64,000 bases of DNA from contig OV121091.1 in assembly GCA_921293015.1 (NCBI GenBank), forward strand, positions 7,097,755 through 7,161,754, in the 5' to 3' direction. Under the pieces are notes generated by a model. That model saw only the letters and a program-made list of their open reading frames with translations, ran no database searches and had not been told where the DNA came from. Source of the stretch: Phorcus lineatus (taxonomy: Eukaryota; Mollusca; Gastropoda; Trochida; Trochidae). Each line of letters opens with the position of its first letter. Positions within the stretch are counted from its first letter, which is position 1. Below are positions 13,525 through 24,900 of the stretch, piece by piece. Made by a program: the position numbers and the translations under genes.

Positions 13525-14279
13525 AGTGCAAGGTGAAGGTTGTTCACGTTGTCTTCCCTTAGAAACGCGATGTTAAATTAGTTTTCTGTTAAAATGCTTT
13601 TACCTTTTTACTGCTAGTTCAAACCGATTTCCATCAAATAGCACATAGTTTTAAAGATAGATACTGTATCTAGACAATAATCTTTCTTTTACATTTGTCT
13701 AGTCCCAATCCGAGTCTGCGCATGATTTTTTGCGCACGTGTGTATTTGAGGGAATCATTACACTCACACTCAGTCTCTAAAATTGCGTCTTTTAATACGT
13801 TTTTTATCTATTTTATGAACGGCTACTCTAGGCCATTTTGATACTGCATAACCTGAAAAAAACAAGCTGTACAAAATATTTAATGATATAATAGACTATT
13901 ATCCACTAATTCGGAAATGCCTTGTCACAGATGAGCAAGTCTTGCGCACGTGAAATGGGTTACATTTTGAATGTTTTTCTTTTGAATTACTGAACGCTAT
14001 TTTTTGTTAAATTGGAATTAAAGGTTATATCCAGTCGAATGATTTCGATAAATTCTAGAAACCACGCAGGACCTTTATAATAATCAGAGAGGTGGCCTCG
14101 AATATCGTTTCCACAAACATACCCCGACATTACTCTCTCTTTGATCTACATGAAAGGAGTGTCAGACAGTAGGAATACCGCAAGGATCGTGACAAAATTA
14201 TGACCAATTAAAATTGTGATGGTTACACTAGTCAGAGAACGTCGGAACCAATGTGCCAATGTACTATTCCCACATCTAT

Positions 14280-15335
14280 GTTGATAGATTACTTAGATAT
14301 ACTTCTTCCTTTCATTACCAATTTAGTGAATTCAAGTATATGAACAGGAGTTTTTCCAGACTCCCTCAAATCTGTAATTGTGAAGCCTCTTCTCAAGAAA
14401 AGTGACCTAGATCCTGACAGTCTGAGTAGCTGTAGACCTGTGTCTAATGTTTCATTTATCTAAAAAAAATCATCCAAAAGGCAGTCAATATAAGACTCAA
14501 AGATCATCTAAAAAAATATGGACTTATGGATGAGTTTCAATCTGGCTACCGTGAGAATCACAGTACAGAAACTGCTTTGCTGCGAGTTATGATTGAATTG
14601 AGAAGTCAAGTGGATGATGGGAATATTGCTTCGTTAACACTCTTAGATCTTTCAGCAGCATTGGACACAGTGGATCACAATCTGCTACTCTCTAAACTTC
14701 AGCTAGAGATGGGCATTGCAGATTTTGCGCTTGACTGGATTGAGTCTTATCTGAAAAATAGATCACCAACCGTTGTTATTAATCAGGTTGAATCTAAACG
14801 CTATTCATTATCGTGTGAAGTTCCTCAAGGATCCATCATTGGCCCTGTGCTGTTTGTGCTTTATACTACTAGTCTTGGTAGAGTGATAGAGATAACTGAA
14901 AACAGTCAACTGATTGATAGCCTCAAGTCAGAAGATATCCAAATGGCTTTGCAACGTAAAACTGATTGCACTTCTGATATCAAGTCCTGGATGTCTTTAA
15001 ATGAATTGAAGCTTAATGATGAGAAAACAGAGGCTTTGTTAATAGGCACTAAACGTAATTTGTGTAACTTTCCGGTTAGCTCTGTTGAAGTCGGATCAAA
15101 ACTCAAAACTGATCTTTTTTCAAGCTATTATTCATAGACATTACTTCATGATATTTTCCCACTGACTGAATTATCTGAATTTGTGTACTATATTTCTTCA
15201 TATGCTATAATTGATACTCTTCTCTTAGAATTATTTCATGCCAATACTTCACACCATTACCTATAATTCTAACGTGTATATGCGTTTTGAGCATATGCAC
15301 CTTGTGAATGGATATATCCCTTTATAAATACTCAT
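14280..15335 (+). mobile_element. L2/CR1-type LINE fragment, 5' truncated
   Basis: Reverse-transcriptase motifs of the L2/CR1 group run through 14330-15130: FQSGYRENHSTETALLRV, LLDLSAALDTVDHNLL and VPQGSIIGPVLFVLY. The catalytic YADD segment is missing between 14880 and 14910, apparently by a deletion, and upstream homology has stops. The 3' end has the short UTR typical of the group and ends at CTTTATAAATA just before a microsatellite. It lies between EFHB and RAB5. Confidence 0.85.
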
Positions 15336-15403
15336 TATTATTATTATTGATATTATTATTATTATTACTACTACTACTACTTCTACTACTACTACTACTA
15401 CTG

Positions 15404-15446
<43 letters not shown>

Positions 15447-15475
15447 TACTACTGCTACTACCAGACTATTACTAA
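15336..15475. repeat. ATT/ACT trinucleotide microsatellite
   Basis: (ATT)n passes into (ACT)n with a few TTCT and GCT interruptions, directly after the LINE 3' end. L2-type LINEs commonly end in such short repeats, so the array probably grew from the LINE tail. Confidence 0.9.
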
Positions 15476-18154
15476 AACTCAAATCAACCCACTCAACTTG
15501 CGATCAGTGAGACATTTACTTGTTTTTGTTGATAATCGAGCGAACACGGGGTTTTGTATTGCTGATAATAATACGTCCTAAGTCATACATTTGACCACAG
15601 ACAGTTTTAAGAGGAATAATAATAAGATGAAGAATACTTGATTGGCCCGAAAAGAATTTATTTTTTATCATTACAGAGCTGGTGGACATAAAGTAAAAGC
15701 AACACAAGCTATACATGATTATTGATATAGGCTACAATAACAAACAAATTATATTAATTTAAAGATTTTTAACAGACGAACGCTGAAAGGAATGAATGTT
15801 ATTGAGTTTTTTAAGAAAAGCACCCGTTTGTTATTGCAACGAAAATACCGTACAGTCTTGAATTGGAATGTACGATTTCATTGATGTAAAAGACGATTGT
15901 TTATACTTTTTACAAGAAGCAATTGAATTTCCAAAAAGTAAAGTACGAAAGACCATTGATAGCACATTTGAAATTTGTTTTTGTCTTTAAAAAATCGTAA
16001 CTAAGGGAAATATTTCGTGATCACGAGATTGCACTTTAAGGTTATATTCTCTCTTTAAAAACAAGTAATTATAATTCGCAATTACGAAAATAAAGTCTGT
16101 ATAACAAGATGAATCCTCTGTGCTAATGCATTGAATTAAAAAATGTTGGATGTCGACAATCTCAACATATTGTATTTTGATCTAGGCTTTGATCTGGTGT
16201 TTTTTTGCCATTTCAGATCACATCATGTAATTACGAGTTTTTAAAGACGACAAAAAAGTCAAAGGTGGTACTTATGGTCTTTCGAACTAAAGGGTAAATT
16301 TATGTTGTGATCTAAAAATACAGTTTATTGTTTATGGTATGGATATTTCAGGCCAAAACCTCTTTTAAATCATTATCCATCATATCAAATTTTAATTGGT
16401 TATCTATATAGTTTTGGGCAAGAAATCCCACTATCTTGAAAGAAGAAAGAATATAACTTTAGGCCTAATTGTACAGTTACTGCAAGTACGAATTAATAAC
16501 CTAACTTGAACACGAATGCGTTTGCATATCAACAATAGAAAATGTAAAGATAAAATCATAAGAATATTCCATCGAACTATTATTTAAAGATTAAAAAGTT
16601 TCTCCTGTTATTTTAATAATACTACTAGACGGGGATTTCTTAATCATTGTATTTATGACAGGTGACGTCATTCCTATGGGGCGTACATTTACAGTGCAAG
16701 GTGCGTCTAGTCAACGGATATCAATCCGCGTCGGATGATATTTACCATTTTCGGTAACAAAGGTTTTCTACCATTCTTTTGTGTGACTGTGACAATGAAT
16801 ATATGAATGTATGTTTCTGGACCATAATAGTGAAGCATATAGACAGATTTTTCTTTAAAAAGACGAATTATGTTTTGGTGCGTGATCACATCCTATCACT
16901 GCATAAATTAGCCCTGCTCAAGGAAGGAGGGTGTAAACTGCGAAGATATTATTGTATTCTTTTGTGCACCGTCTTTACCTAAATTGCATTTTGAACCAAC
17001 TTGTAGTCCGATCTGTTCTGTTCTCTTATATTTGACTGGTATGTACATATTGTTCTTTTATATAGCTGGATCAATGTGAAGCTTTACTAACTGACCGTCT
17101 CGTTTTCTGATTCAAGATGGCTGACGTGATCAGATATGTTTACATCGAATGTTTAGTGAAAATGCATCTTGTCACTTGTCCCTGTTGTCTTTATCGTGTT
17201 CTCGGTTATAGTAATGGATCATTCTTTGTTGAAATAAGTGATTCCTTGCTTATTTCGGACCTTTAAAGACATATAATACGACTGTACCTTAGTTGACAAA
17301 AGTCTGATGACGCATATCCAAAATAAATGTCGATTTCAACATCGAGCACCTTAAAATTGACTGCAGGATGTGACTTCATATCATTTCATTTTGGTAATGA
17401 ATAAGAATATCTGATGTAAATCTGAAGCTTACTTTAAATTCGCAAGTATTTAAGCACTTGCCGTTTCAATGATTTTCAACACCCTCTGATAAAAAAAAAC
17501 CTCTCTAGGATCTTGGGGATTTTAATAATATTTGTGACATTATTACCGACTTAAAAGACTATGGTAACAATTTAATGGAAATCAAGTTAAAAAAAAATGT
17601 ATATATCAAACTAAGTTTGTATTTATGTGATGTTAAATCCTAGTGGTATAATGTTCCTATTAAAGACATGATTATTGTGTCATATTCATTTTGCAATAAT
17701 ATTTCATTGCATGATATCCCAGGTTTTATGAAGGTGATATCGAAAACGTATATTTGAAAGTCATCTTTTCACAAAGAAAAAATTGCCTCATCTTGAAGAA
17801 TGCAATTGAATGCATAGACTGAACCTGTTGATAAAAGTATATATTTCGGTTTATCTAAAATAGCACACAAGCCGTTAAAATTATTGATGAATAGAAATAA
17901 CTTATGATGATATCCTAAACAAAAATACTTGCATGGTTCTGAAGTTCCATTGAACTGGGTTTTATTACCTTCACTGATTGGTTTTAGGAGGATTATACTT
18001 GATCTTGTGTGTGTGTGTGTGTTTCATCTATGTATGGTCCAAGATAAACACTCACACAATTTGCTATGCGCCAAAGTGTTTTAAGTGATAGCTCTGAAAC
18101 TCCATGCTATAAAGTGTTGCTTTTGTTAGTGCAGATATCCGGTCGCATTTCTGA

Positions 18155-18579
18155 TAGGGGTGAAACAGTCCACAAGTACAGTAGTTGAACCGCTGTATGT
18201 TACGTTCGGTTCGGTGTGCCGTACATTAGCATAGATTTTCGGTTCGTACCGCATATTTGATTTGTGTCCAAAATATCATTTTGATAACTTAAAAACCCAG
18301 TAATATTTATTCAAAAAGTCAATGATCAAAATTTTTTAATTTATTAACATTAAACATCTTCAAGTTTCGAAGTGGTAACGATATCTGTTGCCATTTTCCC
18401 GGATGTAGACATTCGGAACGATTTGGTTTAATCTTTAACTCTCAACAATAGTGTTTGAATGATGTGACTTTTCGAGATTTCATTCAAGGAATTATGGCGA
18501 CAATTGGTTTCATACCGAACTGAAAATGTACCGAACCAAGGGTCCTTTACCGAAGCTCAAGCGCACCTTTTCACATCTA
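18155..18579. mobile_element. hAT-like non-autonomous element
   Basis: The left end TAGGGGTGAAA and the inverted right end TAGATGTGAAA match the usual hAT terminus. Both sides continue with CGGTTCGGT-type motifs in opposite orientation (TACGTTCGGTTCGGT at left; GTACCGAACCAAGG and ATACCGAACTG at right). No transposase is present in the 425 bp. The 8-bp target duplication expected for hAT was not found, so the exact ends are uncertain. Confidence 0.5.
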
Positions 18580-20083
18580 CAGTGCTTCAGCCATGCTGAG
18601 CCGTGTTGAAAGAAGTTTGCGACAGTTCTATTTCTGCAAGAGGTTTAACTTATGTGAATTCCCGGCATAATTTACAGTTACAAACATCATACTGATAATA
18701 CCAAATAGTGGCATTCATAACTGCGAGACCTTACACATTGTGACAGCGATGCCAGTCTGAAATCAACCGTGTTCCGAGGAGTGAAAGTTTCAAAATATTG
18801 TCTTTACCGAGATTCAAACTCTATCTGTCCAGGCTATCCTCTCCACAATGGTCTGACCGCAGCTGACTGTAGCGCTTGTTCTTACGTAAACTCGGCTAAC
18901 CAATCACAATGTGTGCAGCAAAAGCTTTCGGTATCAGTAGCTGGGGCAAGTAACTCTCATTTACCATTCGTAATGTCATACTATGGGAACGGCAGCATGA
19001 AACTTTGCGGCAAACTTGGACTTAGTAAGCCAGTTGAAAATATTTTCGTTCTTCAAAAATAAATCATATTAAAATTTATTTGTTACATCTACCGGTAGAC
19101 ACGAATTTTCTAAGAAACTGGAAAATTAAAACTTGAGTCGGGCAGGCACTAGTGAACATATTGTATTAATTTGTGGTGATTCACCTTAGCTAATTTGAGG
19201 GTATTCATTGTCATTCAACATCGGTTTATTTGAAAAAATTACCCTATCAGAATTGAGAATACAACAAAGTCATGTTACAATAGGCATTGCGGTAATATTT
19301 TGCCTGCCGAAATCGATCGAAAGATTCCCCATGCTTCTTTATTTATTTGTAATCAAAGTTTAAACGTGTTTGAAATTGGAGTTGATTGCAAGCATCAGGA
19401 ATTTCCATAAGCAGTTAACATATCCATTGTCACCAAGTTCAATAAATTCACCTTAAGTTACCCTTATGAGTATATGTTGGATTCGGAAGTGGTGGGAAAA
19501 TACCGAGAATTTCAGTAGACAGTTAAAGTCACCATTGGTACCCAGAAGAGTAAGTTCAGCTCAAAGTATCAGAATGATTGTATCTTATGCACTTAATAAT
19601 AATGCTATTTTAAGCAAACAGGTTTTCCAAACACAACAGATTATCAATGTATCATTATATTTTTATTTTTAGATCACTAATGGTTGGATTGATTTGGAAA
19701 CTTGATTTTTGATAGGTCTGACAGTCATTCACCGTATTATGCCTGTACATAATCTAAGTTAGCGGATAGCGGAAACGCTGATCATGAAAACACATTTAAA
19801 CCTTTAATAGTCTAGGTCTGAATTTAGCAAGTATAAACTTCAACAATACACTATGAAACTGCAAAAGGAGGGACAATTTCTTAAGAAAATGTATTGCATT
19901 ATTTATGAAAATATTTCAGACTAAAACTTTGTCTAATATTGCAAAACAATAAGATGAACAAAACATCTTAAACCATTGCAGCATGTTTCTCCGGCTTGCG
20001 TCGCCACAACCAAAGAAGATGAAAATTTTTTGGCATGTCAACATCTCAGAAAAACTGTATGAAGTTTCATTTTCATGGTCATA

Positions 20084-21335
20084 CGAGGTGGTATCAATAA
20101 GTTTTGCAACTTCAATATTAAACAAACGCGCATAACCAAATTTTTACTTAAAGTTTTCAACATAATGTACCCTTCATCTAATTACACTTATCCCACTTCT
20201 CTTCAAGGCTTTTGATGCCACTTTTGTAGAAGTCCTCTGGTTGGGCCTCCCCTAACCACACATCTGTGGTAGCCTTGACATCATCATCCCAGAAGTGTCT
20301 TCCAGGTAGGGCGGATTTCAGGTTTCTGAACAGGTAGAAGTGTTTGGGGTTAGATCTGTGCTATGGTGGGTGATCCAGCTATATATATTCACGTATAGCA
20401 GCCTGAGCTACTCTAGACTTGTGAACTGGAGTATTGTCATGCAAAAGCAGAACACCAAGTGACAGCAATCAATCAGCTTTTGCAATTCTTTCATCAGGTT
20501 AGCATAATATTGACCACTATTTATAGTTTTGGGTGGCATGTGTTCAATTAACAATATGCTTTTTGCATCTCAAATGATGGTGACCATAAATTTGCCAGAT
20601 GATGGTTGAGTGCAAAACTTCAGTGGAGGTCGATAACTTTGGTGCTTAAACTACTTGGATTCCAGTTTAGTTTCAGAGGACCAGTTGTGGATTCAGGTTT
20701 CTTCACCTGTCACCAGATAAGACAGAAACCGGGCTTCATCAGCATTATAAAGATCCAGGAGCTCCACACAACTTTCAGTTCTTTGATGGCAATCTGTGCT
20801 CAGAAGTTTCTCGGTAGCCATGTTTTAGACACCCTGGACATACCAAGATGATCATGAATGTTTTTTTTCAACCATTCCAACTGATATCTGTAATTCCAAA
20901 GACAGTTCACACACTTTCAAATGGCGGTCAGCTAAAAAAAATTTTGAAAGTGGCAATAACTTTGGTTTGGGTGACTTCTGAGGGCCTGTCTGACCGTGGT
21001 CAGGACTCGCTGCCCCTTTTAAACTGAAGAGACAAGCGACAAACATTGTATAGTTAGGGACATACTTACCCATCACAATACACATGCATGCGATTATGTA
21101 TTTCTGTAGCCTTGCATCCCTCCTTGGTAAGGAACGTGATCACAGCGCGTTGTTCATGTTTGAGAGAATCCATGATTAAGGAGACCCCTTGGTCAGTGCA
21201 GCTATTATATCTAAATAACTAACAAATTGTTTTGACATGTGTCAAATATTTTGACTAAATTAACATCCGCTATAAGCTGACACTGTTAATGAAAACGGAA
21301 ATGCCCAGCTTGCAAAACTTATTGAAACCCCCTCG
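20084..21335 (-). mobile_element. Mariner element, complete ends, inactive transposase
   Basis: The ends are inverted repeats with a few mismatches: CGAGGTGGTATCAATAAG at left against CGAGGGGGTTTCAATAAG read inward from the right, both continuing TTTTGCAA. A TA target duplication flanks the element (20082-20083, 21336-21337). At 1252 bp it has the normal mariner length. The minus strand encodes mariner transposase remnants: FLTKEGCKATEIHNRM (helix-turn-helix), VTGEET then a stop where TGDETW is expected, LLHDNTPVHKSRVAQAA with the second catalytic Asp, and LFRNLKSALPGRHFWDD, GIKSLEEKWDK at the C-terminus. The first catalytic Asp is replaced by Glu and the third motif is lost, so it is dead. 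Confidence 0.9.
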
Positions 21336-21921
21336 TAAGATTGCAACAACGGCATGCGGTCTTACATTAGATATATTCTTCTATGAGTCTTCATGATGCC
21401 TGCTTACAACAATTGTTTGCATTAAAATTCCATCTAGATGGATCTACTTTATTATTAAATTTCTTGGTTATTATTTGTGAGTTGTCAATAATTAGTATAA
21501 AGAATATTTTTTATAAGCATGTATAGCTCCATTATATGGAATTAAGATATATTTAATATTCAATAAATGTATATGGCTTATATATCAAACAGGCAATGAA
21601 ACAAAACATACATATTGTTACTTGTTTTACCTAATATAGAGTTTTGCCATAAAAGTCTTCAATACCTACATGAGTTGGCATTGATGTCTAAATACGATAA
21701 TATATGGGGGTCGATAAATCTTTGTGCATGTAGGCCTACCTTTTGTTGAGAAGCAGGTGTCATGAGGACTTTGAAATAACATTGCCTCATCATGACCACT
21801 GGGCAGTTTATACTTTCTGACATTTGCGTGTTAGAAATTCCCCATTGAACTGATGGACAGACTGAGGCAATACGAAGAAGACCTTTGCACTTTGCATAAC
21901 CCTGCTTGTCTTGTGTTGCAG

Positions 21922-21970
21922 GTTGCTTGAATCTCCGGAGTTGGCTGAGTGATAGTCATCAGTGTATACA
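21922..21970 (+). other. RAB5 5' UTR, 3' part, after an inferred upstream intron
   Basis: A pyrimidine-rich acceptor, TTGTCTTGTGTTGCAG, ends at 21921, 49 bp before the RAB5 ATG. It implies an untranslated first exon further upstream, which I could not place. The Rab5-like gene has an acceptor in the equivalent position, 28 bp before its ATG. Confidence 0.55.
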
Positions 21971-24900
21971 ATGGCAGGGCGAGGCGGGGCACAACGGCCT
22001 AATGGTGCAACACAGGGCAAGATTTGTCAGTTTAAATTGGTGCTCTTAGGAGAGTCTGCTGTCGGCAAGTCTAGTTTGGTCCTTCGCTTTGTCAAAGGAC
22101 AGTTCCATGAATACCAAGAAAGTACAATAGGAGGTATGGTTTCATGATGTTTTCATAATCCTATCAATGATATTGTGGTGTTTCGTTTATGTGATAGAGA
22201 GAAAGGCACAGGACTCATATTGCTAGGTGGTCAAATCCATGTTAGTATCAGCCTGAATTACTTCCCTTTGCTGAGTAACACCTTGTAGCAATGTAAGTCA
22301 TTGTAGTACATAATGTTATTGACTTTTAAATTAAGTCATCTGTCCTCACATAATTTTTCACAAACATGACTCTTCAGGAGCATGTTGGTTTCGTAAATTT
22401 TTAATTTTTGTAATATTTAAGCACCAAAACCTGTTTCCTTCTGATCCTCCCTTTATTGCTTGAGAAGAATGTGTGATAAATGATTATAGGTTACATTGAG
22501 TCATGTGTCATATCATGCCTCATATAAGCCCAGATACCGATACTTACCAGCAAGATATTTAAAGTTATACAATCTGATATAATATTGCTATTTTCATACA
22601 ATCTAATGAGCTGATTTAATTTATAGCTTTTTTTTAAATTAAAACATTTGTTTCCTTTTCCTGCCAGAATGTTTCCTTTTATGATGAAGATTTAAGTTTT
22701 CACCAAATGAGAACTATGAGGCTAGATAGGTTTATTGGTAATTGTTTGAGTCTGTTAGGAGTTATGCTTACATATTCAACTTCTTATGTCAGATTGTCAG
22801 TGTGCTACGTTGTCTGTGAACTTGACTTTTAAATGGTTTGCTATGCTGCTAATGGCTGGAATATTCCCTAAGCGGCGTTAAACAACTCGTTCACTCACTT
22901 TAAATTTGTTGATCAGTTCCACAAATAAGGGCATAGAGAATGTTCAATTTAGTGAATGCAATTATGATTAGATAATAAGATAATGCACTCGAGGATTAAA
23001 TATCACTGTATTACAAACACATTTAAAGTGAGTGAAGGAACTTTGTATGACGGTCACAAATTCTTTCATTTCAGCTGCATTTTTGACCCAGACAGTATGT
23101 CTAGATGACACAACAGTAAAGTTTGAAATCTGGGACACAGCGGGTCAAGAGCGCTATCACAGTCTGGCACCCATGTACTACAGAGGGGCCCAGGCAGCCA
23201 TTGTGGTCTATGATATTACAAACCAAGTAGGTTCATCACTCATTTGCTATTTACAACTCTTTTCAATGTTTTGAAACTTACCATTCACCTTTAGATTTCA
23301 AAGTATTCAATAAGGGTGCTGAACATAATACACCTTAGAGGATCAGGGATTGGGAAAGGCAGGGGCCATGGGCCATTTTGCACATTGGATGGAAAAATGG
23401 CCCATTCAAATCAGAATTTTTACCATTGCTACTATGGGGAATGGCCCATTCAAAATTCTGGAAATGACTAAAAGCCCTAAAAATGGCCCATTGTCCAGGC
23501 TGTCTTTCCCAATCCCTGGAGGATGCATTCATATGAAGGATGTCAGATGGGTATTTCATTTGTTTTTTTAACAGACATACTGAGTAGCATGTTTACAATA
23601 ATGTTACACACTGAGGCTAGAAAAGACCATGAAAGTTAGTGTGGCCAATTAACAAAATAGAGGGGGAGGGAGTCCACACCCTGCAAGCTTTCAGTTGGAA
23701 GAGAGGTGATAGGGCCTCTTAGTATGCACAACATGGTTCTGTGACAACTGAATGGTAAACTATCTACATGTGTCAAACAATATACACATTTTCAAAACAA
23801 ATTAATGACCAAATTTTTATGATTATGATAGTAAAAACAGCTATGTGAGTTAACTTACAGTTACTGTTTCAGCTAACACTTTTTGTCCATGCCATGCCTT
23901 TCCATCTTACTGTTTATCCATCAATACAATGTGATACTTATAAACTGGTCTCTGATTGTTTCAAATGAACCACTTTTGGGGAACTCATTTAATGGTTTAT
24001 CAAATAAACGATACTGTCCGATATGCGTTGATTAATTATCAATGGACTTCGGTGAATAATGTATTTACTTCCATCTTGAATATTTGTATGAATAACATAT
24101 CAGTTACAATAAAATTTATCAAAGGTTAAAAATCTATTCATCTTTTTGATCCAGATATGAGTAATAGCATATATAATATGGCAGTTCCTTAAAAGGACAC
24201 TCCTTTTGGGTACTTTTTTGTGGAAACAAATTCAAAGGGACATTCCAGTTTATAAATACATTATGGCTTTTTAAGATTTGAAAACTAGGTATATGATACT
24301 GCGTACCCGGTAAAATAAGACTGGAATTAGGAGATAAATCCATTCTGTTTTTTATTTTGGGGTTGTATGTAGTGCATTGTTTACCCCTAAATTGAATTTC
24401 AAACCGGGCTTGTATGTAGTGCATTTTTCACTGCTCAATTTAATTTCAAACCGAGCTTGCTAGGTTTGAAATGTTAATTGAGGGATAAAAATGCACTACA
24501 TACAGCCCAAAATTAAAAAACAGAATGGATTTATCTCCATTCTAACATGACTAATTAGGGAAACTAATTTGCATTGCGCAACAGCAAACAAAAGTTCAGT
24601 TCAGGCTGGTTCCACTTGCTTGCGAAACTACAGTACAGTTCAATCTTTGAACATTCCTTGATCAAAAATATCAAAATACACACCAAAAAGATTTTAAATA
24701 CAACTCTACTTTATTTTCTTGAGGATGATATCAGCAGAAGAATGATTTTCTGTATTGTCAGAGTTACGATTCTCACGTAAATACATAATTCACCTCTACA
24801 AAACTGGCCCTATCAAGAGACGTTAGTCTAAAAGTAGTTGTTCACTGCAAGTGCAAACTCCTCAAGCTAATGTACAAGTGAACAGACAAGAAACCTTTAC

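Larger units (their letters stand above)
13348..20083. other. EFHB-RAB5 intergenic spacer, left part
   Basis: This lies between the EFHB start codon and a mariner insertion, and should contain both gene promoters, since EFHB and RAB5 point away from each other. Besides the X-box, the L2-like LINE, the ACT microsatellite and the hAT-like MITE listed separately, I see no coding sequence. A perfect CRE palindrome, TGACGTCA, lies at 16663-16670. The open frame at 18769-19062 has no recognisable domain. Confidence 0.7.

Noticed and set aside
18769-19062. A 97-codon Cys-containing secreted protein
   Set aside because: No signal peptide or known domain; length and composition are within chance for this much sequence.
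23335-23571. Overlapping frames on both strands near 23.4 kb
   Set aside because: They mirror each other because the DNA is a palindromic MITE in a RAB5 intron.
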